A DNA stretch of 6,768 bases from Bacteroidales bacterium (GCA_026985625.1 JALSQC010000398.1:1-6768), one strand, 5' to 3'. Shown: positions 1 to 6,768, numbered from the stretch's first letter. Numbers and translations are program-made. Notes: generated from the sequence alone by a model not told the origin.

Positions 1-1
1 T

Positions 2-2647
2 CGTTCGTATATAGGTTTAGGATTTTATAATACAATAACACCATCGGTAATAATTAGAAATATTTTAGAAAATCCGTCGTGGTACACATCTTACACCCCC
101 TATCAAGCCGAAATATCGCAAGGACGTTTAGAAGCTCTTTTAAACTTTCAAACAGTAATTACCGAACTTACAGGTATGGAATTGGCTAACTCATCGTTAC
201 TCGACGAGGCAACTGCTGCAGCCGAAGCAATGATTATGATGAAAAATCTACGTTCGCGAAAAGCAATTAAAGAAGGACGTAATAAATTTTTTGTTGATAA
301 TAATATATTTCCACAAAACAAAGCTGTAATAGAAACAAGAGCTATACCATTAAATATAGAACTAATTTATGGCGATTTTAAAACATTTAAATTTACTAAC
401 GAATTTTTTGGAGCAATAGTTCAATATCCTGCAGCCGACGGTAAAATAAATTATTATTCCGATTTTGTTGCAGATGCACATTCTAATGAATGCAATGTTG
501 CAGTAATTGCTGATATTTTAAGTTTAGCAATTTTAACTCCACCCTCAAAATTTGATGCCGATATAGTTCTTGGCTCTACACAACGTTTTGGAATCCCTAT
601 GGGATACGGTGGTCCATCAGCTGCATATTTTGCCACACGCGAAAAATATAAACGTAATATGCCGGGCAGAATTATTGGAGTATCAAAAGATACCGAAGGC
701 AATAATGCTTTACGAATGGCTCTGCAAACACGCGAACAACACATAAAACGCGAAAAAGCAACATCAAACATTTGCACGGCACAAGCATTATTAGCTACAA
801 TGGCAGGAATGTATGCAATATATAACGGTCCCGAAAGAATAAAAAATACAGCTTTTAAAATCCACTCAATAACAGGATTTTTAAACGACGAACTTATTAA
901 ATTAGGATATAATCAAGAAAACGAAAGCTATTTTGATACATTAAAAATTATTTTACCCGATAAAATAAACTCATCGGATATAGAAAAAATTGCCTTACAA
1001 AAAGAAATTAATTTTTATTATGCCGATAACAAAACAATAGGAATATCAATAGACGAAACAACAACAATTAACGATGTAAACGATATTATCGAGATATTTG
1101 CAATTGCTAACGATAAAGAAGTAGAAAAATTTGATAATATTCCTGACGAAATATTTTTCGACCGTAAATTTTTAAGACAATCCGATTATTTAAAACAAGA
1201 AATTTTTAATAAATACCATTCCGAGACCGAAATGATGCGTTACATAAAAAAATTGGAACGCAAAGATATATCGCTTACACATTCAATGATATCGCTTGGC
1301 TCATGCACAATGAAACTAAATGCTGCCAGCGAAATGTTTGCACTATCATGGCCGGAATTTGGAGCAATACACCCATTTGTTCCAACAAATCAAGCACAAG
1401 GATACCACCAAATTTTCGAAGAACTCGAAAAATATCTAAAAGAAATTACCGGATTCGAAAAAATATCTTTTCAACCAAACTCAGGAGCAGCAGGCGAATA
1501 TACCGGACTTATGACAATTCGTGCATATCATAAAAAAAATAATCAATCTAACCGTGATATAATACTAATACCATCTTCGGCTCACGGAACAAACCCGGCA
1601 AGTGCTGTAATGGCAGGTATGAAAGTAAAAGTTGTTGCTTGCGACGATAATGGTAATATATCTCTCGACGATTTAAAACAAAAAGTAGAAGAAAATAAAG
1701 AAAATTTAGCAGGGTTTATGGTTACATACCCGTCAACACACGGAGTTTTCGAGAGTGCAATTATTGAAATGATTGATATTATACACCAAAACGGAGGTCT
1801 TGTTTATATGGACGGTGCAAATATGAATGCACAAGTAGGAATTACAAGCCCTGCACAAATAGGAGCCGATGTTTGTCATCTTAATTTACACAAAACATTT
1901 GCAATACCTCACGGAGGAGGCGGACCCGGAGTAGGACCTATAGGAGTTGCCAAACATTTAGTAGAATTTTTACCAAGTAATCCGTTAATTAATACAGGTG
2001 GCGAAAACTCAATAAAAGCAGTGTCGTCGGCACCTTGGGGAAGTGCAAGTGTTCTTACAATATCACATGCTTATGTCATGATGATGGGAGGAGACGGACT
2101 AACAAAAGCAACAAAATATGCAATATTAAATGCAAATTATATTGCAAACAAACTAAATAAATATTTTAAAGTATTGTATAAAGGCGAAAACGGTTACGTT
2201 GCCCACGAAATGATTCTAGATTGCCGAAACTTAAAACGAGATACCGGAATATCAGAAACCGATATATCAAAGCGATTAATGGATTACGGATTTCATGCTC
2301 CTACATTATCATTCCCTGTTCACGGAACATTAATGGTTGAGCCAACCGAAAGCGAGTCACTACAAGAACTAGATAGATTTATTGAAACTATGATTACAAT
2401 ATATAACGAAATTCAAGAAGTAGTAACAAACAACAACTTAGTCGATGACAATGTTTTAATAAACGCCCCACATACTTTAAATGCCATAGCAAAAGAATGG
2501 AATCATAAATATTCAATAGAAAAAGCAATTTTTCCACTATCGTGGATAAAAGAAAATAAATTCTTTCCGGCAAGTTCCCGTATCGATGATGCATACGGCG
2601 ATAGAAACTTAGTATGCACTTGCGACCCTATCGAATCTTACAAATAA
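2..2647 (+). CDS. gcvP: Glycine dehydrogenase (decarboxylating), P-protein of the glycine cleavage system, 5'-truncated by window edge
   Basis: This cytoplasmic PLP enzyme decarboxylates glycine and passes the aminomethyl group to the lipoyl arm of H-protein. The frame is open from base 2, so the ATG at 176 is an internal methionine. The 58 codons before it encode conserved GcvP sequence (YIGLGFYNT, ENPSWYTSYTPYQAEISQGR). 881 residues are visible; the family usually has about 950-960, so roughly 75-80 N-terminal residues are missing. Counting from the edge, the N-terminal half holds SLLDEATAAAEAM and RFGIPMGYGGP. The C-terminal catalytic half holds HSETEMMRY (from 406), SLGSCTMKLN (Cys about 435), SAHGTNPASA (His 528), STHGV (His 580) and DGANMNAQ (Asp 604). 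The PLP-binding lysine is K631 in HLNLHKTF, followed by the glycine-rich GGGGPG loop. The C-terminus (YGDRNLVCTC) is intact and there is no frameshift. It is the single-chain form, not split into GcvPA/GcvPB. A terminator follows directly, so it ends its transcript. Confidence 0.97.
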   Translation, partial: RSYIGLGFYNTITPSVIIRNILENPSWYTSYTPYQAEISQGRLEALLNFQTVITELTGMELANSSLLDEATAAAEAMIMMKNLRSRKAIKEGRNKFFVDNNIFPQNKAVIETRAIPLNIELIYGDFKTFKFTNEFFGAIVQYPAADGKINYYSDFVADAHSNECNVAVIADILSLAILTPPSKFDADIVLGSTQRFGIPMGYGGPSAAYFATREKYKRNMPGRIIGVSKDTEGNNALRMALQTREQHIKREKATSNICTAQALLATMAGMYAIYNGPERIKNTAFKIHSITGFLNDELIKLGYNQENESYFDTLKIILPDKINSSDIEKIALQKEINFYYADNKTIGISIDETTTINDVNDIIEIFAIANDKEVEKFDNIPDEIFFDRKFLRQSDYLKQEIFNKYHSETEMMRYIKKLERKDISLTHSMISLGSCTMKLNAASEMFALSWPEFGAIHPFVPTNQAQGYHQIFEELEKYLKEITGFEKISFQPNSGAAGEYTGLMTIRAYHKKNNQSNRDIILIPSSAHGTNPASAVMAGMKVKVVACDDNGNISLDDLKQKVEENKENLAGFMVTYPSTHGVFESAIIEMIDIIHQNGGLVYMDGANMNAQVGITSPAQIGADVCHLNLHKTFAIPHGGGGPGVGPIGVAKHLVEFLPSNPLINTGGENSIKAVSSAPWGSASVLTISHAYVMMMGGDGLTKATKYAILNANYIANKLNKYFKVLYKGENGYVAHEMILDCRNLKRDTGISETDISKRLMDYGFHAPTLSFPVHGTLMVEPTESESLQELDRFIETMITIYNEIQEVVTNNNLVDDNVLINAPHTLNAIAKEWNHKYSIEKAIFPLSWIKENKFFPASSRIDDAYGDRNLVCTCDPIESYK

Positions 2648-2658
2648 ATAATTTTCAT

Positions 2659-2689
2659 AAAAAAGCCTTGTTTGTTCAAGGCTTTTTTT
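2659..2689 (+). terminator. Intrinsic terminator after gcvP
   Basis: A perfect 12-bp inverted repeat (left arm 2659-2670, right arm 2677-2688) encloses a 6-nt loop, TTTGTT. The core pairs GCCTTG with CAAGGC, and the flanks pair six A with six T. The right arm runs into a stretch of seven T. It starts 11 nt after the gcvP stop codon, the usual place for a rho-independent terminator. Because the arms are A-rich on one side and T-rich on the other, it could also work on the opposite strand, although no minus-strand gene ends here. Confidence 0.93.
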
Positions 2690-2711
2690 ATTAAATTAAA
2701 TAATCTTTATA

Positions 2712-2741
2712 TTTGTTATTTTAAAATTAATTATAATTTTG
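2712..2741 (+). promoter_or_regulatory. Candidate Bacteroidota-type sigma-ABfr promoter for the coiled-coil protein gene
   Basis: TTTG at 2712-2715 is followed after 18 nt by TAATTTTG at 2734-2741, which matches the TAnnTTTG -7 box of Bacteroidota housekeeping promoters. The usual spacer is about 19-21 nt, so this is one base short. A start near 2748 would leave a leader of about 40 nt before the ATG at 2788. A second TAnnTTTG match lies at 2708-2715 and overlaps the proposed -33 element, so the real promoter could be that one. The region is very AT-rich and chance matches are possible. In its favour, it lies just after a terminator and before a new gene. Confidence 0.5.
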
Positions 2742-2787
2742 ACAAATAAATATACATTGTAAGTGCATAATATCATAACATTAATTA

Positions 2788-3888
2788 ATGATAAATAAAA
2801 AAATTAGTTTTATATTAATATTATTACTTTTTAGTTTAATAACTAATGCACAAAACTCTTTTGAGTTTCACGGTAAAATATCAATTGACGACGGCAGAAG
2901 CAATACTGTTAAAATTGTTGTAACCAAAGATGGCAAACCATATAAAACATTTCACCCCGAAAGTAACGGAAAATACTCATTTAATTTAAATTACAACAGT
3001 GTATATATTGTTTCTTACGAAAAAAAAGGATTTGTAAGCAAAAAAGTCGAAGTAAATACAATTGTTCCCGACAAAGTTCTAAAAAATAATAATTTTAAAT
3101 ACAAATGGAAAACCGATGTAAATTTATTTAAAAAATACGAAGGCATAGACTTTTCGTTTTTCAACGAACCAATACAAAAAATATACTTTAACAATAATGC
3201 ATCGCGACGTTTTGTTTACGATGATAAATACGCAAAACAAATCGAAAAAGAATTAAGAGAAAAAATGGCAGAAGTAGAAAAACGAAAAGCCGAAGAACGA
3301 AAAGCAGCCGAAAAAAAACGTCAACAATTGTTAAAAGAACGTCAACAAGCCATAAAAGATTCGTTAGCTCAAGTTAGAGAACAAAAAAAACAACGAGAAT
3401 TAGAATATAAACAAAACCAAGCTTTAAGACAAAAACAACTTAGAGATTCTATTGAAAACGCAAAAATATATGAACAAAAACAAAAAGAACAACAAGCGTT
3501 AAAACACCAACAAGAGCTTAAACAAAAAGCCGAAGAAACTCGTCGAAAAAAAGAAGAAGAAAAAAAACGTCTTGCACAAGAACGTGCCGATAAAATAAAA
3601 CAAATTAAAGAAGCTGCAGAAAAACGTAAAGCCGAAAAAATTAAAAAATTAGAAGAACTAAAAGCCCTTAGAGAAAAAAAACGTCAACAATTATTAGAAC
3701 TTAACAAAAAAGATATTACCGAGGAAAATACTGTAGCCCAAAATCGTAAAATACAAAAATTTACAGTAAAACAAGGAGGTATTGTTAATTACTACCGTAA
3801 AGTTGTTTGGACGTGGGGCGGAATTTATTATTTTAGAAACAACAAAAGTATAAGTCGTTCGGTATTTTATTTAGAAACTAGAGAATAA
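2788..3888 (+). CDS. Exported lysine/glutamate/glutamine-rich coiled-coil protein of unknown function
   Basis: I do not recognise a named family for this 366-residue protein. Residues 1-21 form a signal peptide: a KK-containing n-region, a hydrophobic core (FILILLLFSLI) and probable signal peptidase I cleavage after TNA, just before Q22. Residues 25-95 read as a small beta-sandwich like the carboxypeptidase-regulatory folds common in Bacteroidota (KIVVTKDGKPYKTF, GKYSF, YIVSYEKKGFVSKKVEV). Residues about 150-308 are an uninterrupted, highly charged helix rich in K, E, R and Q with heptad-like Leu/Ala spacing, almost certainly a long coiled coil. Residues 318-366 form a separate C-terminal module (KFTVKQGG, YYRKVVWTWGGIYYFRN). 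There is no lipobox cysteine and no second membrane segment, so the protein is probably periplasmic or surface-associated. The start is well fixed by an in-frame TAA at 2782-2784 just upstream and by the signal peptide. The carbonic anhydrase-like gene follows after 20 nt and is probably co-transcribed. Confidence 0.9.
   Translation: MINKKISFILILLLFSLITNAQNSFEFHGKISIDDGRSNTVKIVVTKDGKPYKTFHPESNGKYSFNLNYNSVYIVSYEKKGFVSKKVEVNTIVPDKVLKNNNFKYKWKTDVNLFKKYEGIDFSFFNEPIQKIYFNNNASRRFVYDDKYAKQIEKELREKMAEVEKRKAEERKAAEKKRQQLLKERQQAIKDSLAQVREQKKQRELEYKQNQALRQKQLRDSIENAKIYEQKQKEQQALKHQQELKQKAEETRRKKEEEKKRLAQERADKIKQIKEAAEKRKAEKIKKLEELKALREKKRQQLLELNKKDITEENTVAQNRKIQKFTVKQGGIVNYYRKVVWTWGGIYYFRNNKSISRSVFYLETRE
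3310..3329 (+). repeat. 20-nt direct repeat inside the coiled-coil region (second copy 3673-3692)
   Basis: The 20 bases at 3310-3329 (one G, eight A, then CGTCAACAATT) recur identically at 3673-3692. Both copies are in the same reading frame and encode EKKRQQL at residues 175-181 and 296-302. This fits internal duplication or low-complexity drift in a coiled coil. It does not look like a mobile or regulatory repeat. Confidence 0.5.
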
Positions 3889-3908
3889 CCATAATTTACA
3901 AAAATTAC

Positions 3909-4424
3909 ATGGCAATATTTAAAAAAATAAAAGGCATATCCCCTATTTATGGTAAAAATTGTTTTTTTGCCGACAATGCAGCAATAATTGGCGATGTTGT
4001 TATGGGCGATAATTGTAGTATTTGGTTTGGCACAGTTGTCAGAGGCGATGTAAACTCAATAAAAATAGGAAATAATGTTAATATACAAGACGGAGCCGTT
4101 TTACACTGTCTTTATAAAAAATCAATTATAGAAATAGGAAATAACGTTTCGATAGGACACAATGCAACTATACACGGTGCAAAAATAGAAGATAATGTGC
4201 TTATAGGAATGGGAGCTATAATTTTAGATTATTCTGTTATAGGAACAAACTCAATTATTGCAGCAGGCTCTCTTTTACTCGAAAAAACAAAAGTTGAACC
4301 TAACAGCATTTATGCAGGAGTTCCCGCAAAAAAAATAAAAAAAATAAACCCCAAACAATTAAACGAAATGATAAAAAAAATTGCCGATAACTATTCCATG
4401 TATGCAAGCTGGTTTAAAAAATAA
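3909..4424 (+). CDS. Gamma-class carbonic anhydrase-like protein (left-handed beta-helix hexapeptide family, YrdA/CamH type)
   Basis: This 171-residue cytoplasmic protein is built almost entirely of hexapeptide repeats (for example IIGDVV, IKIGNN, IEIGNN, VLIGMG, SVIGTN), which fold into a left-handed beta-helix that trimerises. The three metal-ligand histidines of the gamma class are present: H66 in VLHC, then H84 and H89 in GHNATIHG. The conserved R45-G-D47 and Q60-D61 match the active-site Arg/Asp and Gln/Asp of archaeal Cam. The Glu-bearing acidic loop of Cam is absent, as in the shorter CamH/YrdA/PaaY group, where some members are active CO2 hydratases and others have shown little activity. 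CO2/bicarbonate interconversion is therefore likely but not certain. The end of the helix (IYAGVPAKKIKKI) and a C-terminal alpha helix are complete. The length is typical of the group. It lies 20 nt after the coiled-coil gene and probably shares its promoter. Its stop is 6 nt from the convergent phoH stop. Confidence 0.93.
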   Translation: MAIFKKIKGISPIYGKNCFFADNAAIIGDVVMGDNCSIWFGTVVRGDVNSIKIGNNVNIQDGAVLHCLYKKSIIEIGNNVSIGHNATIHGAKIEDNVLIGMGAIILDYSVIGTNSIIAAGSLLLEKTKVEPNSIYAGVPAKKIKKINPKQLNEMIKKIADNYSMYASWFKK

Positions 4425-4430
4425 TTTATA

Positions 4431-5366
4431 TTATGTTGCTTTGTTATATGCATCTATAATTTTTTTAACTATCTTATGGCGGACAACATCGTTTTTATCA
4501 AAAAAAACAAACTTAATATCGTCAACTTTTTTTAAAACATCAATAGCATTTAACAATCCCGATTTTTTATTTTTAGGCAAATCTATTTGCGATATATCAC
4601 CCGTAACAATAAATTTAGAGCCATTTCCCATACGAGTTAAAAACATTTTTATTTGATTTACAGATGTATTTTGTGCTTCGTCAAGAATTACAAACGAGTT
4701 TTCGAGAGTTCTACCTCGCATATAAGCCAAAGGAGCAATTTCTATTACTCCGTCGTTAAAAAGTTCTGTAAGTTTTTTTGCAGGAATCATATCAAACAAA
4801 GCATCGTATAAGGGTTGCAGATAAGGGTCGAGTTTTTCTTTAAAATCACCGGGCAAAAAACCTAATTGCTCACCTGCTTCTACTGCCGGACGACTTAATA
4901 TTATACGCTTTACCTCTTTATTTTTTAACGATTGAACAGCTAAAGCTATTGCTATGTATGTTTTTCCTGTTCCTGCCGGACCTATGGCAAAAATTAAATC
5001 GTTTGATTTTATATAATCAACTATTTTTTGTTGATTTTTATTTCGCGATTTTATTAATTTTCCATAATTGCCAAAAACAATAACATCTTTATCGTTAAAA
5101 TTTAGTAAGTTATTATTGTTTAAAACAATATCATCAATTACATCTAAATTAATTTTATTATATTTGTTATAAAAATTAATAATCTCATTTAGTTTATTTC
5201 CGAAAATAGTTACATCGGTTTTGTTTCCTATTGCTTTAATATTATTATCGCGGGCAATGAGTTTTATTTTAGGAAAAAGTTTTTTTAAATGTTCAAAATT
5301 AGAGTTATTTACACCGTAAAATATTCTAAAATCTATATTTTCTAAAATAAATTGTTTTTCTATCAT
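4431..5366 (-). CDS. phoH: PhoH family ATPase (PhoH-like/YbeZ)
   Basis: This 311-residue cytoplasmic P-loop NTPase is of normal length for bacterial PhoH-like proteins (about 310-350). Residues 1-70 form the small N-terminal KH-like domain (FYGVNNSNFEHLKKLFPKI, then IKAIGNKTDVTIFG). The ATPase domain carries Walker A GPAGTGKT (129-136), SRPAVEAGEQLGFLPGD (158-174), DPYLQPLYDAL (180-190), APLAYMRGRTLE (211-222), Walker B VILDEAQN (226-233) and the sensor-like TGDISQIDLP (255-264). It ends in the usual HKIVKKIIDAY helix. The family resembles superfamily 1 helicase cores. Its members act in RNA metabolism, often with the endoribonuclease YbeY, which is not in this window. The ATG at 5366 gives the expected family N-terminus. 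It lies 23 nt downstream of the aldehyde dehydrogenase stop on the same strand, with an A/T-only gap and no Shine-Dalgarno, so co-transcription is likely. Confidence 0.97.
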   Translation of the reverse strand: MIEKQFILENIDFRIFYGVNNSNFEHLKKLFPKIKLIARDNNIKAIGNKTDVTIFGNKLNEIINFYNKYNKINLDVIDDIVLNNNNLLNFNDKDVIVFGNYGKLIKSRNKNQQKIVDYIKSNDLIFAIGPAGTGKTYIAIALAVQSLKNKEVKRIILSRPAVEAGEQLGFLPGDFKEKLDPYLQPLYDALFDMIPAKKLTELFNDGVIEIAPLAYMRGRTLENSFVILDEAQNTSVNQIKMFLTRMGNGSKFIVTGDISQIDLPKNKKSGLLNAIDVLKKVDDIKFVFFDKNDVVRHKIVKKIIDAYNKAT

Positions 5367-5389
5367 TAAAAATTATTATAAAAATTTAT

Positions 5390-6768
5390 TTAAATCTCTT
5401 TAACAAGCAACTTAGGCTCCATCATATCTCTAATTGCATATTTTAAACCTTCGCGACCAAACCCTGAGTTTTTAACCCCGCCATAAGGCATATGATCTAC
5501 TCTAAAAGTAGGAACATCGTTATTTATAACTCCTCCAACCTCGAGATTATTAAAAGCATAATTAATTTCTTTTATATCGTTTGTAAAAACACCGGCTTGT
5601 AAACCATATTGCGAATTATTAATTTCGGCAATTCCATTCTCAAAAGTATCGAATTTTTCTATGGTAACAACAGGACCAAAAATCTCTAATTTACAAACAT
5701 TCATCTCTTGTTTTGTATTTGTTATAATTGTTGGCTCAAAATATGTTCCGTATCGTTTACCTCCGTATAAAATTTTTGCTCCATCGGCAACGGCATCGTT
5801 AACCCAAGACTCTACACGCAAAGCATTAGTTTCGTCAATCATTGCTGATATTTCTGTTTCAATATTATCGGGTTCGCCTTGCTTAAGTTTTTTTGTGCCT
5901 TTAATCATTTTATCTACAAACTCGTCGAATACTTGATTTTGAACATAGATACGTTGAACATGTATGCATACTTGTCCGGAGTATGCAAAACTACCTACCA
6001 AGCATTTTTTTACGGCTAAATCTATATCTGAGTTCTTTGACACTATAACTCCTGCATTGCCTCCAAGTTCAAGAGTAACTTTTTTGCGACCTGCTTCGCG
6101 TTTCATTTTCCAACCTACTTGTGGCGAACCTGTAAAACTTAACTTTTTAAATCTTTCATCGGTAACTAATTGGTTTCCTGCATTTCTATCCATAGGTAAT
6201 ATCGACAATGCTCCTTTTGGTAAATCGGTTTTATCAACAATTTTTGCTAATTCTAAAACCGATAACGGTGTAGAACGTGCAGGTTTTAATATTATGGGAT
6301 TTCCTGCTGCTATTGCAGGTGCAATTTTATGAACTGCCAAATTTAAAGGAAAATTAAAAGGAGCTATTCCTGCCATTAAACCTACCGGAAAATATTTAAC
6401 TATAGCCTCTTTTCCTTCGCCGGGAGCAGTCCAGTCTATAGATAAATATTCGTTAGGAATACGTTTCGATTCTTCGGCAGCAACCAAAAAAGTTTGTATT
6501 GCTCTTGATATCTCGCCTATTGCATAACGCAAAGGTTTTCCCGACTCTAAAGCTAATATTTTTGATAAACGTTCTTTATCGGCTTTTATAGTATTTGATA
6601 TTTGCATTAATATTTCGTAACGCTTATAAACCGGTAATTCTTTCATTTCTTTTTCTACCGACAAACCTTTTGTTATAGCAAATTCTAAATCCGATTTTCC
6701 TGCAATATAAGTTTTTGCAACTAACTTATTGTTGTAAGGATTTGTAACCTCTAAAATATTATCGGTTG
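5390..6768 (-). CDS. NAD(P)+-dependent aldehyde dehydrogenase, lactaldehyde/ALDH21-like, 5'-truncated by window edge
   Basis: This is a soluble enzyme that oxidises an aldehyde to its carboxylic acid; the substrate is not readable from sequence. The frame is open to the right edge: 34 codons above the TTG at 6664 encode family sequence (ILEVTNPYNNKLVAKTYIA), so that TTG is internal. 458 residues are visible, and only about 10-25 N-terminal residues are missing. Counting from the edge, the landmarks are the Asn of PFNFPLNL (138), Lys of ILKPAR (161), the Rossmann turn SFTGSPQVG (210-218), the general-base Glu in LELGG (233), the catalytic Cys in GQVCIHVQRI (267) and the Glu of EIFGP (361). The C-terminus is YGGVKNSGFGREGLKYAI. 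All catalytic residues are present. The overall pattern best recalls the lactaldehyde/ALDH21 branch, including non-phosphorylating GAPDH-like enzymes, but the subfamily is a tentative call. It is the upstream gene of a probable operon with phoH. Confidence 0.94.
   Translation of the reverse strand, partial: TDNILEVTNPYNNKLVAKTYIAGKSDLEFAITKGLSVEKEMKELPVYKRYEILMQISNTIKADKERLSKILALESGKPLRYAIGEISRAIQTFLVAAEESKRIPNEYLSIDWTAPGEGKEAIVKYFPVGLMAGIAPFNFPLNLAVHKIAPAIAAGNPIILKPARSTPLSVLELAKIVDKTDLPKGALSILPMDRNAGNQLVTDERFKKLSFTGSPQVGWKMKREAGRKKVTLELGGNAGVIVSKNSDIDLAVKKCLVGSFAYSGQVCIHVQRIYVQNQVFDEFVDKMIKGTKKLKQGEPDNIETEISAMIDETNALRVESWVNDAVADGAKILYGGKRYGTYFEPTIITNTKQEMNVCKLEIFGPVVTIEKFDTFENGIAEINNSQYGLQAGVFTNDIKEINYAFNNLEVGGVINNDVPTFRVDHMPYGGVKNSGFGREGLKYAIRDMMEPKLLVKEI

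Noticed and set aside
176..178. ATG at 176 as the gcvP start
   Set aside because: The frame is open to the left edge and the 58 upstream codons encode conserved GcvP sequence, so this is an internal methionine.
454..777. 107-codon open frame on the minus strand inside gcvP
   Set aside because: It lies wholly within strongly conserved GcvP coding sequence, and its product is Cys/Arg-rich with no recognisable domain; it is a shadow frame.
2690..2787. Possible small RNA or riboswitch in the gap after the gcvP terminator
   Set aside because: Beyond the promoter boxes the gap is almost pure A/T with no stable hairpin or conserved aptamer visible. A glycine riboswitch would be expected upstream of gcv genes, outside this window.
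2788..3888. The coiled-coil protein as TolA or a TonB-system protein
   Set aside because: The K/E/A-rich helix recalls TolA, but the N-terminus is a cleavable signal peptide, not a membrane anchor, and the C-terminal module does not match TolA or TonB. The likeness comes from composition only.
4381..4656. 91-codon open frame spanning the carbonic anhydrase/phoH junction
   Set aside because: It overlaps the end of one well-supported gene in another frame and is antisense to phoH; no domain or start context supports it.
5155..5175. TATATTTG-like promoter box in the phoH region
   Set aside because: It is inside coding sequence on the strand opposite phoH with no gene placed to use it; such matches are expected by chance in AT-rich DNA.
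5964..6332. 122-codon open frame on the plus strand opposite the aldehyde dehydrogenase
   Set aside because: It is antisense to the conserved catalytic core, has no family resemblance and no promoter or leader, so it is a shadow frame.
6662..6664. TTG at 6664 (minus strand) as the aldehyde dehydrogenase start
   Set aside because: The 34 codons above it encode the typical N-terminal strands of the family (VTNPYNNKLVAKTY), so the gene begins beyond the window.

Overview
The window is a strongly AT-rich piece of a bacterial chromosome, most probably from the Bacteroidota (Bacteroidales/Marinilabiliales-like). Five points suggest this. Start codons lack clear Shine-Dalgarno sequences and sit behind A/T-only leaders. 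One intergenic region has a good match to the Bacteroidota promoter (TTTG, 18 nt, TAnnTTTG). The glycine dehydrogenase is a single long chain. The PhoH and GcvP sequences have the look of that phylum. One secreted protein ends its signal peptide in the NAQ pattern common there. The assignment rests on recalled family sequences, not on a search.

Layout: there are five protein genes, two of them cut by the window edges. On the plus strand, gcvP (glycine cleavage P-protein, N-terminus missing) fills positions 2-2647 and ends in a clear intrinsic terminator (2659-2689). A promoter-bearing gap of about 100 bases follows. Next come a gene for an exported, lysine/glutamate/glutamine-rich coiled-coil protein of unknown function (2788-3888) and, 20 nt later, a gamma-class carbonic anhydrase-like hexapeptide protein (3909-4424). 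These two look like one transcription unit. On the minus strand, an aldehyde dehydrogenase (N-terminus off the right edge, stop at 5390) is followed after 23 nt by phoH (5366 down to 4431), probably as an operon. The two units converge with only 6 nt between stop codons and no visible terminator.

Functionally this is mostly housekeeping metabolism: glycine decarboxylation, bicarbonate/CO2 handling (likely), aldehyde oxidation and a PhoH-type RNA-associated ATPase. Nothing ties all five genes into one pathway. No RNA gene, mobile element, CRISPR array, prophage or defence module was seen. The least explained item is the secreted coiled-coil protein with its small aromatic C-terminal module. 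I did not find convincing evidence for a new multi-gene system here.
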